Shown piece after piece: positions 55,896 to 64,000 of a DNA stretch of 64,000 nt. The translations under genes were made by a program, and so were the position numbers. The stretch is from positions 1-64,000 of the forward strand of contig NZ_BDAE01000026.1 in assembly GCF_002091675.1 (NCBI RefSeq), written 5' to 3'. The first letter of the stretch is position 1; each line of letters opens with the position of its first letter. A model generated the notes under the pieces. That model made no database searches. It was not told the DNA's origin and worked only from the letters and a program-made list of their open reading frames with translations. Source of the DNA: Pseudomonas luteola NBRC 103146. GTDB taxonomy: Bacteria > Pseudomonadota > Gammaproteobacteria > Pseudomonadales > Pseudomonadaceae.

Positions 55896-56015
55896 GTGAT
55901 AGGTAAGGTTAATCGAGGCGGTTTTAGGGCTAGAAAGCAGGCAGTCTACGTTCAGGATCATGCGTCACCTTTTATTGTTGTATGTGACGGAGCGGACGTA
56001 CCAGAGAAACGGTAA
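55896..56015 (+). CDS. candidate 39-residue small protein
   Basis: A GTG start at 55896 has an excellent ribosome site (GAGGAG, 7-base spacing). The product begins VIGKVNRGGFRARKQAVYVQ and ends CDGADVPEKR. It lies in a 446-base gap that otherwise shows no gene. The strong ribosome site and the protein-like, basic-to-acidic composition suggest a genuine short gene. No family is recognised with certainty. Confidence 0.5.
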   Translation: MIGKVNRGGFRARKQAVYVQDHASPFIVVCDGADVPEKR

Positions 56016-56211
56016 TGGAATGTCCTTTCCAGTAGACCTATATGAGCCGAAGCCAACTTAGGTAACAACCCCGGCCTGAAGAGCCAGGGCTGTTCCCGTG
56101 AGAGAAAGTGTCACGTTTTTCTGACAGTCGCGCCAAAACCCGCGATTTACGAGGCTTGCCGTAAAAGTTTTTTGACGAGCAGATCACTGTGTGGAATAAC
56201 GCCTCAGTCAA

Positions 56212-58434
56212 TCAAGCGGCCACGGGCAGCGTGAAATGAAAGGTGCTGCCTTGCCCTGGATCGCTCACGGCCCAGATTCGGCCTCCATGCGCTTCCACAA
56301 TTCCCTTGCTAATGAATAGGCCCAGCCCGGTTCCCGTTGGGTTGCCTGCCTTGACGTGCCAGTAACGATCAAAGATGTGCTCCAATTCGTCATCGGAAAT
56401 GCCTATGCCGCTGTCTCTGATGGAGAAGCAGGCGTGGCTACCCTCACGCGTCACGGATATCTCAATACTGCCACCAGCAGGCGTGAACTTGATACCGTTA
56501 CTGATCAGATTCGATAGCACCTGAAAGAGCCGCTCGGCATCGGCATTCAGGATCACGTCGTCTTCTACATGAATCTTGAGCTGAATGGATTTGGTTTCGG
56601 CGAGCGACTGCAATAGCTGCACCGCCTGGTGGACCAGACTGGAAGCATCATGGGGCTGAGGTGAAATCTGAAAGCGGCCCGATTCAATCTTGGACAGGTC
56701 CAACAGGTCGCCAATCATGCTATTCATGCGTGTAGCGACCGTTTGAATGATATTGATCGCCGACAGCAAGCGCTTGGATGATTCACGTTGATCGCCCACG
56801 ATCATCCGCTGCATAAGGCCTGCCTGCATGGTCACAATCGTCATGGGATTACGCAGGTCATGGGAGACTACTGCCACAATCTCGTCACGTGCACGTACGG
56901 CCTCGCGTTCGCGGGCGACCTGAAGGGCCAGATCAATTTCTATCGCTGAGCGGCGCAAGTCCTTGACGGCATAAATATCTCCAGGAAGCCAGCGCTTGGA
57001 GCGTCCACGTACCTGTTCTCGCCAAACGGCAAAGCTGCGCCGCGGATGAGGACGCAGCTGACCGGTCTCTGGGTCCGCTTCCAAGGGTTTATTCGGATTA
57101 CCGCTCCATTTGAGGGTTTTGACCAGCTCTGGTCTGAACCACAGCACCATATTGGTGACTGGCTTGGGCAGGGTAATAGCCATAAGGCCGCTACCCAGGT
57201 GCGCATAGGTAGAGGCATCAGCCAGCTCATTGGGTAGACAGCGCGTATGGAAAATCCCGCTCTCGCTAAGTTGCGATTCAGCCCATTGGGCAAGCGCCCT
57301 GATTTCAGTATCACCCGGGCAATCCCCCACGACCAATACGCGCTGATCGACTAAAATGGCAGCGCCACTGGCATCCGCAAGCGCCAGAAGATCGTCTCCT
57401 TTGTACATCAGCCCGATCAACGCCTCATCTTCAGCCGAATGCATGGCTTTCACCAGGCGAGAAAGGTATTCCTGCTTGGCTTCACGCTGCTGTTGGGCAT
57501 CCCGCTCCTGGAGCGCATTGATCTGGAGCGACGTTAACTCGCCAATTGCCTGGCAAGCGGCACGGATTCGGTAGGGAAGGTAATGGGGCTCCCTATGACC
57601 GCAGCTGATCAGGCCCCATAAGGAATCGCCCTGCATAAGCGATACACTCATTGACGCCCGCAAGCCTTGATAGCCAATGTATTCCCGATGCAGCGGCGAA
57701 ACACTGCGCAGGATTGCACAACTAAGGTCCACCGGCTGGCCTGTCTCGCTTCTGAATGGCGGAAGCAGGGGGACCGGCTCATAGCGAGCATCGGGAATCA
57801 GGCGAATCCAGTTATGCTCATAGAGCTTACGGGCCTGGGCCGGTATATCAGAGGCAGGAAACCGAAGCTCGAGATAGGGATCTACCTCAGGATCTCGTGC
57901 CTCTGCCACCACTTGGCCGTCACCTTCGTTATCGAATCGGTAGACCACAACACGGTCGAAACCTGTTAGGGCTCTGACCTCCTCGACAACCACCTGCTGC
58001 AAATCCGCCAACGTGCGTACTTTTTGCAGGCGACGCAACGCGCGTGAATTCAGAACGCCGTCAGAAGGCGAAGTGGGTTGAGCACGTTCCAGTTCGAGAA
58101 AGATCAAGCCATCATGTTGATGCAGCAGACCCTCGTATTCGTGGCCTCCGACCGTCAATAACAGCGGATTGACCTCGTCGAAATCGGGCTGCCGGAGCGC
58201 TTGCTCGACCTGCGACAGCGCTTGAGCATTCAGGATCTTTGCAAGAGGCTGTCCAAGTACCGCATCCGTTTTGCAGTCCAAAAGCGTAGGGAGGTTGGCG
58301 CTGATGTGCTGAACGCGAGTATCGGCTTCTCTAAAAGCAATCAGATACCCATGAGGCTGAATAGCGCCTGGAATATGAATAGGCTCGCTCTCACAGCGTA
58401 TGGGGTCGGCTTCGCGTTGATCGTGGCCAGTCAT
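56212..58434 (-). CDS. bphP: bacteriophytochrome histidine kinase
   Basis: 740 residues. PAS (about 10-115), GAF (about 140-300), PHY (about 310-500) and histidine kinase (about 515-740). The biliverdin-attachment cysteine of BphPs is at Cys14 in RCESEPIHIPGAIQPHG. The GAF lobe has RFPASDIPAQARKLY, and the kinase has VVSHDLRNPM with the phospho-His and GTGLGLFISKGIVEAHGG. It senses red/far-red light through biliverdin. No haem oxygenase (bphO) gene or response regulator is adjacent. Confidence 0.95.
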   Translation of the reverse strand: MTGHDQREADPIRCESEPIHIPGAIQPHGYLIAFREADTRVQHISANLPTLLDCKTDAVLGQPLAKILNAQALSQVEQALRQPDFDEVNPLLLTVGGHEYEGLLHQHDGLIFLELERAQPTSPSDGVLNSRALRRLQKVRTLADLQQVVVEEVRALTGFDRVVVYRFDNEGDGQVVAEARDPEVDPYLELRFPASDIPAQARKLYEHNWIRLIPDARYEPVPLLPPFRSETGQPVDLSCAILRSVSPLHREYIGYQGLRASMSVSLMQGDSLWGLISCGHREPHYLPYRIRAACQAIGELTSLQINALQERDAQQQREAKQEYLSRLVKAMHSAEDEALIGLMYKGDDLLALADASGAAILVDQRVLVVGDCPGDTEIRALAQWAESQLSESGIFHTRCLPNELADASTYAHLGSGLMAITLPKPVTNMVLWFRPELVKTLKWSGNPNKPLEADPETGQLRPHPRRSFAVWREQVRGRSKRWLPGDIYAVKDLRRSAIEIDLALQVAREREAVRARDEIVAVVSHDLRNPMTIVTMQAGLMQRMIVGDQRESSKRLLSAINIIQTVATRMNSMIGDLLDLSKIESGRFQISPQPHDASSLVHQAVQLLQSLAETKSIQLKIHVEDDVILNADAERLFQVLSNLISNGIKFTPAGGSIEISVTREGSHACFSIRDSGIGISDDELEHIFDRYWHVKAGNPTGTGLGLFISKGIVEAHGGRIWAVSDPGQGSTFHFTLPVAA

Positions 58435-58609
58435 GCCGAATGTGAACTCCTTCTAATCCAGAGCTGTGCAGTCATTAACTGCCACTTCGTCTGTTATAGA
58501 TGTGACTGCATTTGGCCTTGATCGTTTGATCAAGGTGTCGAAGCGGTAGGCACCCCTAGGGTGCATGAACGGTCAGAAACTACCGAGAATGGCAGGGTGG
58601 AGCAGGGTT

Positions 58610-59671
58610 ATGCAGCAGATTGACGTGGTTGTGGTAGGAGGAGGGCAGTCCGCGCTGGCAGTTGCCTATTTCCTGCGCCGTACGTCACGTTCATTCGTGT
58701 TGCTGGATGCAGAGCAGCATCCAGGTGGTGCCTGGCAACACGGATGGGATTCGTTGCATCTTTTCTCACCGGCCAGCTCCAGCTCCATTCCTGGTTGGCC
58801 CATGCCTCCTACCCACGAAGAAACGCCTTCGCGTGACCATGTCCTGGATTATCTGACCCGGTATGAGCACCGTTACGGGTTTCCCATCAGGCGTCCTGTC
58901 TGGGTAGAGAGCATTGAGCCACACCCGAACGGTTTGCTGGTCAAGGCTGGCGCAGAGGCATGGCTGGCCCAGGCGGTAGTCAGTGCAACCGGAACCTGGC
59001 GACATCCCTACACGCCCCGTTATCCGGGCCAAACGCTGTTCAGAGGGCAGCAGATTCATTCGGCACAGTATGTCAATGCCGAGCCTTTTATGGACAAAAC
59101 CGTATTGATTGTCGGAGGGGGCAATTCAGGGGCTCAGATCCTGGCTGAAGTATCCAAGGTGGCAGAGGCTCATTGGATTACCCTGGCGGATCCACAATTT
59201 CTACCGGACGATGTGGATGGATATGTCCTGTTCGAGCGAGCAACCGAGCGCTGGAGGGCGCAGCAGGAAGGCCGCATCTGCGATGAGCCCGCGGGTGGGC
59301 TGGGCGATATTGTCATGGTTCCCAGCGTGAAGGAGGCAAGGACACGAAGCGTATTACGGGCCGTGCGGCCATTCGAGCGCTTTACTGAGAGCGGCGTAGT
59401 CTGGTCCGACGGACATGAAATTGCAGTAGATGCGGTAATCTGGTGCACGGGCTTCAGGCCTGCGTTGGCGCATCTGGAAGCGCTGGGGCTGGTCGAGCCG
59501 GATGGACGTGTTCAGGTTAACCGCACTCGTTCGGTCAAGGAGCCCCGTGCGTGGCTCGTGGGCTACGGTGAGTGGACCGGTATGGCATCAGCAACGCTGG
59601 TAGGCGTCACCCGAACGGCACGGAGCACCGTTCAGGAGATTGAAGTCTATCTCGATCAGAGGGAGCGTTGA
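58610..59671 (+). CDS. arsO: flavin-dependent monooxygenase, ArsO-like
   Basis: 353 residues from the ATG at 58610 with AGGG upstream. Two dinucleotide-binding motifs: [15 protein letters not shown] (FAD, about 9-23) and [16 protein letters not shown] (NADPH, about 170). The sequence [16 protein letters not shown] is typical of ArsO/CzcO-type FAD oxidoreductases found in arsenic islands. It converges with arsH and overlaps its 3' end by 16 bases. It is probably part of arsenic detoxification; the oxidised substrate is not established. Confidence 0.8.
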   Translation: MQQIDVVVVGGGQSALAVAYFLRRTSRSFVLLDAEQHPGGAWQHGWDSLHLFSPASSSSIPGWPMPPTHEETPSRDHVLDYLTRYEHRYGFPIRRPVWVESIEPHPNGLLVKAGAEAWLAQAVVSATGTWRHPYTPRYPGQTLFRGQQIHSAQYVNAEPFMDKTVLIVGGGNSGAQILAEVSKVAEAHWITLADPQFLPDDVDGYVLFERATERWRAQQEGRICDEPAGGLGDIVMVPSVKEARTRSVLRAVRPFERFTESGVVWSDGHEIAVDAVIWCTGFRPALAHLEALGLVEPDGRVQVNRTRSVKEPRAWLVGYGEWTGMASATLVGVTRTARSTVQEIEVYLDQRER

Positions 59672-60366
59672 TTGACGCGCCGGGACAGTGCCTCGGCAGA
59701 TTCCTTGCGTTCCGAGTAACGATCTACCAGATACGTCTGGCGCCCACGGAGCAGGAGCGTGAACTTCATCAGTTCTTCCATGACGTCCACCAGGCGATCG
59801 TAATAGGGCGAAGGTTTCATTCGTCCTGCCTCATCGAATTCCAGAAACGCCTTGGGCACCGAGGACTGATTTGGAATCGTGAACATCCGCATCCAACGAC
59901 CTAAAACACGCAGTTGATTCACGACATTGAAGGACTGCGAGCCTCCGCAGACCTGCAGAACAGCGAGGGTCTTGCCTTGGGTAGGGCGAACCGCACCCAT
60001 GGCCAGCGGAACCCAGTCGATTTGTGCTTTGAAAACGGCGCTCATGGAGCCGTGTCGCTCAGGTGAGCACCATACCTGACCTTCTGACCATTGCATCAAT
60101 TCCCGCAGCTCAACGACTTTCTCATGGGTATCGGGGGCATCGTCAGGCAAGGGGAGACCTGAAGGGTCAAAAATTTGGACGTCGGCGCCAAAATGTTCGA
60201 GCAGAAGAGCGGCTTCCTGTGTCAGGAGTCGGCTGAAGGAGCGCTCTCGGTTCGATCCATAAAGCAACAGGATCCTGGGCTTATGGGGCAGGGGCTGCTG
60301 ACTATCCAGGCGCTCGACAGCGGGAATGTCGATCAGGGACATATCGAGATTCGGCAGGTTATCCAA
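59656..60366 (-). CDS. arsH: arsenical resistance NADPH-FMN reductase ArsH
   Basis: 236 residues. The flavodoxin-like fold shows [17 protein letters not shown] at the N-terminus, [20 protein letters not shown] in the middle and [20 protein letters not shown] toward the end, the ArsH signatures. ArsH oxidises trivalent methyl and aromatic arsenicals. It ends the leftward ars operon, 14 bases after arsC, with GGGAGG upstream. Confidence 0.95.
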   Translation of the reverse strand: MDNLPNLDMSLIDIPAVERLDSQQPLPHKPRILLLYGSNRERSFSRLLTQEAALLLEHFGADVQIFDPSGLPLPDDAPDTHEKVVELRELMQWSEGQVWCSPERHGSMSAVFKAQIDWVPLAMGAVRPTQGKTLAVLQVCGGSQSFNVVNQLRVLGRWMRMFTIPNQSSVPKAFLEFDEAGRMKPSPYYDRLVDVMEELMKFTLLLRGRQTYLVDRYSERKESAEALSRRVNQRSL

Positions 60367-60380
60367 GTGAAGCCTCCCGG

Positions 60381-60848
60381 TCAGTTGCCAAGCGCATTAA
60401 CTGCGGAGCGGAGTTCGTCCCGATTCAAGCGATCAAACGGTAGGGCAAGGAATGCCTGCACGCGCTGCTCGATGATCCTTAGCGTTTTCTCGAAGGCTTG
60501 CTGAATATCCGCTTCGCTGGCCTCCAGTGCAGAGGGATCCTCCAGCCCCCAATGAGCCTTGAGTACATGACCAAAATAGACCGGGCAGGCTTCGCCAGCT
60601 GCACGGTCGCAGACGGTAATAACCACATCAGGCGGAGCGTCAGCAAACACGTCGGAAGACTTGCTATAAAGTCCCTCCGTTGTAATACCAGCCCTTTTTA
60701 GAGCATTTAAAGTCAATGGACTGACCTCCCCGCTAGGATGGCTACCAGCGCTAACCGCCTCGAATCCATCAGGAGCCAGATGATTGAACACTGCCTCCGA
60801 TAGAATGCTTCTGCAACGGTTATGGGTACACATGAACAGTACTTTCAT
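60381..60848 (-). CDS. arsC: arsenate reductase, low-molecular-weight phosphatase type
   Basis: 155 residues. The P-loop CTHNRCRS (Cys7-X5-Arg13) of the low-molecular-weight phosphatase fold is at the start, and [19 protein letters not shown] has the further redox cysteines. This is the thioredoxin/glutaredoxin-linked type and not the E. coli plasmid ArsC fold. It reduces arsenate to arsenite for ArsB. AGGAGG lies upstream. The C-terminal third, [20 protein letters not shown], is helical. Confidence 0.93.
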   Translation of the reverse strand: MKVLFMCTHNRCRSILSEAVFNHLAPDGFEAVSAGSHPSGEVSPLTLNALKRAGITTEGLYSKSSDVFADAPPDVVITVCDRAAGEACPVYFGHVLKAHWGLEDPSALEASEADIQQAFEKTLRIIEQRVQAFLALPFDRLNRDELRSAVNALGN

Positions 60849-60863
60849 AAAGCCTCCTGGCGC

Positions 60864-62147
60864 TTACAGACTTAAACGCAGAGCGAGCGCAGCAAGCGTC
60901 GCGAGCAAAACGGGCAGGGTAAGAACGATACCTACCTTGAAGTAGTAACCCCAGGTAATCGTAATGTCCTTGCGTGCAAGAACATGTAGCCAGAGCAGCG
61001 TGGCCAGACTCCCGATAGGGGTAATCTTCGGGCCCAGGTCGCTGCCAATAACGTTGGCGTAAATCATGGCCTGCTGGACCACACCGGTGGTTTCACTGTC
61101 ATGAATGGAAAGCGCTCCAATGAGAACCGTGGGCAGGTTGTTCATGATGGACGACAAAAAAGCGGTTAGCAGGCCGGTTCCGATTGCAGCGCCCCATACA
61201 CCGTAATGAGCGCAATATTTCAACGCCTGCGTCACGTAGTCTGTCAGGCCCGCATTGCGTAGCCCGTATACCACTAGATACATCCCAAGGGAAAAGACGA
61301 CAATTTGCCAGGGAGCGTCCTTGAGAACCTTCTGGGTGCTGATCACATGACCTCGCGCCGCAATTACGAATAGCAGCAGGGCACAGGCCGCAGAAATCAC
61401 GCTGATAGGTACACCCATCGGCTCAATGATGAAGAAGCCAATGAGCAGAAGGCCCAGCACCCACCAGCCAGCAATGAACGTTGCACGGTCGCGTATGGCT
61501 TCACGAGGGTCCTTGATCTGGGCCAAGTCGTAGTGCTGAGGAATTTCACGGCGGAAAAACCAGAGCAGCATAATCAGCGTGGCCAGAATGCTCACGATAT
61601 TCACGGGTGCCATGATGGCGGCATATTCGCCAAAGCTGATGCCGAAATAATCCGCCGAAACGATGTTTACCAAGTTGGATACCACGAGCGGCAGGCTGGC
61701 TGTATCGGCAATAAAACCGGCCGCCATGACAAATGCCAGCGTGGCGGCTGGAGAAAAGCGCAAGGCCATTAGCATGGCGATGACAATAGGAGTGAGGATC
61801 AGCGCCGCACCGTCATTGGCGAACAGGGCAGAAACCGCAGCCCCCAGCAGGATAATGAACGCGAACAGCCTGCGTCCGTTGCCGCCACCCCAGCGGGCGA
61901 CATGCAATGCGGCCCATTCGAAAAAGCCTGCCTCATCCAGTAGCAGGCTGATGACGATAATGGCGATAAAGGTGGCAGTAGCATTCCATACGATATGCCA
62001 TACGACCGGGATGTCTCCCAGGCTTACGACACCTGTCAGAAGTGCCAGAACGGCTCCTAGGGATGCGCTCCAGCCCACGCCTAACCCTTTGGGCTGCCAG
62101 ATGACCAGAACGATCGTTATCAGAAAGATCAAAGATGCAATCAGCAT
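60864..62147 (-). CDS. arsB: arsenite efflux transporter ArsB
   Basis: 427 residues, the usual ArsB length, with about 12 transmembrane helices. Diagnostic stretches are [57 protein letters not shown] and [20 protein letters not shown]. It exports arsenite and antimonite at the inner membrane. It follows arsR by 30 bases and precedes arsC by 15 bases. Confidence 0.96.
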   Translation of the reverse strand: MLIASLIFLITIVLVIWQPKGLGVGWSASLGAVLALLTGVVSLGDIPVVWHIVWNATATFIAIIVISLLLDEAGFFEWAALHVARWGGGNGRRLFAFIILLGAAVSALFANDGAALILTPIVIAMLMALRFSPAATLAFVMAAGFIADTASLPLVVSNLVNIVSADYFGISFGEYAAIMAPVNIVSILATLIMLLWFFRREIPQHYDLAQIKDPREAIRDRATFIAGWWVLGLLLIGFFIIEPMGVPISVISAACALLLFVIAARGHVISTQKVLKDAPWQIVVFSLGMYLVVYGLRNAGLTDYVTQALKYCAHYGVWGAAIGTGLLTAFLSSIMNNLPTVLIGALSIHDSETTGVVQQAMIYANVIGSDLGPKITPIGSLATLLWLHVLARKDITITWGYYFKVGIVLTLPVLLATLAALALRLSL

Positions 62148-62177
62148 GCATGAAACTCGATGGAAGGTTGACGTTGA

Positions 62178-62534
62178 TTAACAGCAAAGCGCCTTACGCT
62201 CGGGACGGTTACCCATTTTGTGCAGGCGTTCCATGTCCACCGCGAGCCACGCTGGATTGGCTTCCAGCGTGCTCCGAAGGACAGCCCGAATCCACCCGGG
62301 CAAGGTTGGGTGAATCCGGTAATACACCCATTGGCCCTGGCGACGATCCGCTAGCAGTCCACATTGGCGCAGGTGTGCCAGATGGCGAGAAATCTTTGGT
62401 TGGATTTCATCCAGAGCGCTGGCGAGTTCACATACACATAGCTCTTCCTCTTGAAGGATCAGCAATGTCATGCGTGCACGGGTCTCGTCGGCGAGGCATT
62501 TAAACAGGAGTGAAGGTGTCAGGGATTGGGACAT
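62178..62534 (-). CDS. arsR: ArsR, arsenite-responsive repressor
   Basis: 118 residues from the ATG at 62534 with AAGGAAG upstream; the frame is open further up but the product would lose its fit to the family. The winged helix contains FKCLADETRARMTLLILQEE, the As(III)-binding cysteines in ELCVCELASALD, and SRHLAHLRQCGLLADRRQGQ. It ends ALCC. It represses the arsRBCH operon. An AT-rich region with short TATAT/ATATA repeats at 62570-62589 lies just upstream and may hold its operator and promoter. Confidence 0.93.
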   Translation of the reverse strand: MSQSLTPSLLFKCLADETRARMTLLILQEEELCVCELASALDEIQPKISRHLAHLRQCGLLADRRQGQWVYYRIHPTLPGWIRAVLRSTLEANPAWLAVDMERLHKMGNRPERKALCC

Positions 62535-62683
62535 ATGGCTTCCTTCAATAAGGGAGACACTATAATTAATATATGAAAAGTCGTATATACGTGCATCCAT
62601 ATAACCTGTCAGCACGTACGCTGGAAACGTATTTGCTTGCTGGCCGCTCTGATAAGAACAGACAAAGAGTGCAGGTGTGAATC

Positions 62684-63298
62684 ATGAGCAGTATCTGGAG
62701 CATGACGCTGGCAGCCTTTCGTGATGCAACGGCTGCCAACAGCTCGACACCCAGCTGTGGGGCAGCAGCGGCCGTCTCGGCCACGATGGGAAGTGCGTTG
62801 ATACTCATGGCGCTGCGGATCAGCGAATCCAAATCGGCTGCTCCTGGTCGGAGCGAGCTGATCAAGCGCGTCGAGCAGCAGATGGCGAAGCTTGGTACCT
62901 ACGCCGACGCAGATGTAAAAGCGTTTGAGCGCTATATGGATGCGGCTCGACTACCGGAGCATTCCTCAATCCAGGCAGAAGAACGTGAGCAGGAGGTACA
63001 AGATGCCGTGGTCGAGGCCACGCAGGTCCCGTTGGAAACAGCAGAAACCTGTCTCGAACTGCTTCGTCTGGCGGAAGAAGGCGTTTCGTTTACGTCCGAG
63101 AATGTGCTGAGCGACATACTGTCTGGGAGTCTGTTATTGCAGGGTGGGTTATCGGCGGTACTGCTCAATGTAGATGCAGATGCAAAGATGCTGGAGGAGG
63201 GCACGGTGCGGGATGAGGCAGTTACAAAACGGCAATGTCTTGAGCAGCAGGCAGACCTGTATCTACAGTCCATTAGGAAGGCAGTCTGTACCCGCTAG
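62684..63298 (+). CDS. cyclodeaminase/cyclohydrolase family protein (FTCD_C)
   Basis: 204 residues, all-helical. The pattern STPSCGAAAAVSATMGSALI, then RVEQQMAKLGTYADADVKAF and VEATQVPLETAETCLELLRL, matches the C-terminal domain of formiminotransferase-cyclodeaminase (also FchA). The usual TPGGGSxxA loop is changed to TPSCGAAAA here. Family members act on formimino- or methenyl-tetrahydrofolate. It is divergent from arsR and stands apart from any histidine or folate genes. Activity is uncertain. Confidence 0.78.
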   Translation: MSSIWSMTLAAFRDATAANSSTPSCGAAAAVSATMGSALILMALRISESKSAAPGRSELIKRVEQQMAKLGTYADADVKAFERYMDAARLPEHSSIQAEEREQEVQDAVVEATQVPLETAETCLELLRLAEEGVSFTSENVLSDILSGSLLLQGGLSAVLLNVDADAKMLEEGTVRDEAVTKRQCLEQQADLYLQSIRKAVCTR

Positions 63299-63320
63299 AC
63301 ACTTTTCTACAGATGTGACT

Positions 63321-63350
63321 AGCCATTTGGCCTGAATAAGCCAAATGGTT
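63321..63350. terminator. hairpin between convergent genes
   Basis: AGCCATTTGG pairs with CCAAATGGTT (one G-T pair) around a 10-base loop. It lies between the cyclodeaminase-family gene and the convergent hypothetical gene. No clear T run. Confidence 0.5.
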
Positions 63351-63381
63351 CTATCGTACCTGTACGGTGTTGCAGTACGGG

Positions 63382-63696
63382 TTAAGTTGCTTTTTCGATA
63401 GCTAGGGCCAGCAGATCCTTGGGTTCCAGGTCACGTCCCAGTACATCAATCACGCCCGGCGTAAAGCTGGCCGTGATTTTTTTGGGATTGGACTTCCAGC
63501 CCTGAAGAATCATCAATGTCGCCTTTTGGCCATTCTTATGGATGACACGTAAGGAGGCACGTGATAATTGTGTCAAAAGTGCCTCAATTTCGCTGATTTC
63601 ATCAGTGTCGTGCGGGATAATGATCAGTTCGTTGCGTTTGCGATCATCAAAAAAGATTTCTTCGGTGCGGCGCAGGGCGTTGTTGTATTTGGTCAT
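63382..63696 (-). CDS. hypothetical protein
   Basis: 104 residues from the ATG at 63696; an upstream ATG at 63753 would give 123. The sequence begins MTKYNNALRRTEEIFFDDRK and includes ELIIIPHDTDEISEIEALLT and KKITASFTPGVIDVLGRDLE. Soluble, alpha/beta by composition, with no recognised family. The clean frame and codon use suggest a real gene. It is convergent with the cyclodeaminase-family gene. Confidence 0.6.
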   Translation of the reverse strand: MTKYNNALRRTEEIFFDDRKRNELIIIPHDTDEISEIEALLTQLSRASLRVIHKNGQKATLMILQGWKSNPKKITASFTPGVIDVLGRDLEPKDLLALAIEKAT

Positions 63697-63869
63697 GAAA
63701 GGTATCTCGAAATCGGTAGGGAGACGGGAGCAAAGGCTCTGAACCAGTCTCAATATTGCTGGAGCTCCATCAGCTACGACCGGCCATGAGAACGGTGAAC
63801 TGTTCAGCCTGAGCCTCGCCTGAGAAAAATTTCAGGCGATCTGAAACGAGATTTTCCAGCCGCTATAGC

Positions 63870-63901
63870 GTTTGCATACTGCGCACAGGCAGTTTGCAAA
63901 C
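63870..63901. promoter_or_regulatory. imperfect 12-bp inverted repeat near the right edge
   Basis: GTTTGCATACTG (63870-63881) and CAGTTTGCAAAC (63890-63901) pair at 11 of 12 positions around CGCACAGG. It could be an operator for a gene beyond the window or a hairpin. The rest of 63697-64000 shows no gene. Confidence 0.35.
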
Positions 63902-64000
63902 GGTTTCCAATTTAATGGGGCAACCGTTACGAGCACTTACTCGACAACAACGGCGAGATTTGGCGGGGATCAAAATTTCATAGCTGAATCAACTTCTTAC

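Noticed and set aside
1-64000. CRISPR arrays, insertion sequences, prophage genes, rRNA
   Set aside because: No regularly spaced repeats, transposase, integrase or phage structural genes, or rRNA-like sequence were seen anywhere in the window.

Overview
The window looks like chromosomal DNA of a Pseudomonas-type gammaproteobacterium. This rests on gene content: a phhRABC phenylalanine hydroxylase cluster under a TyrR-like regulator, mmsA-mmsB valine catabolism with a Crc/Hfq-type motif at the leader gene, pqiA split into two genes ahead of pqiBC, a bacteriophytochrome kinase and an arsRBCH cluster. Genes are dense, GC is moderate to high and codon use is fairly even. I see no rRNA, no complete tRNA, no CRISPR array and no intact insertion sequence or prophage. 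Species was not determined.

Layout. 0-1.2 kb: the 5' end of kdgD (glucarate/galactarate branch) and a GntR regulator. 1.4-5.9 kb: a DUF2628 protein, a structured non-coding stretch, then the leftward pqiA-pqiA-pqiB-pqiC operon with a small downstream gene. 6.1-11.0 kb: a LysR regulator divergent from an MHS transporter-mmsA-mmsB operon. 11-19.2 kb: housekeeping and hypothetical genes (parvulin, DUF445, GH3 glucosidase, NYN protein, diguanylate cyclase). 19.3-27.4 kb: a candidate sRNA, a Na+/H+ antiporter, a two-subunit Tat-exported molybdoenzyme, an SDR and a membrane-anchored phosphoesterase. 27.7-32.2 kb: a periplasmic molybdoprotein, a cytochrome b and an exported protein, divergent from a CusRS/HprRS-like two-component system with a palindromic box between them. 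32.2-36.7 kb: flavin reductase, DEDD exonuclease, TonB-dependent receptor with a Fur-like site, and a DUF4198 protein.

36.8-47.9 kb holds a ten-kilobase sugar-acid operon (kdgK, manD/rspA-type dehydratase, rspB-type dehydrogenase, MFS transporter, Ldh-family reductase, uxuB, uxuA, uxaA) divergent from an IclR/KdgR regulator. Two KdgR-like palindromes flank the predicted promoter. The enzymes converge on 2-keto-3-deoxygluconate and its 6-phosphate. No uronate isomerase is present, so aldonates such as L-gulonate, L-galactonate, D-mannonate or D-altronate are the likelier substrates.

47.9-49.2 kb is an unassigned, partly AT-rich stretch with an orphan terminator. 49.2-55.8 kb is the aromatic amino acid block: phhR, phhABC, a divergent SDR and an AroP-type permease. 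55.9-58.4 kb has a 39-codon candidate small gene and bphP. 58.6-62.5 kb is an arsenic cluster (arsO facing arsH, arsC, arsB, arsR). 62.7-64.0 kb has a stand-alone cyclodeaminase-family protein, a hypothetical gene and a hairpin at the edge. No single wholly novel system stands out. The best leads are the sugar-acid operon with its double-operator promoter, the two molybdoenzyme loci, the candidate sRNA near 19.4 kb and the structured element near 1.9-2.05 kb.
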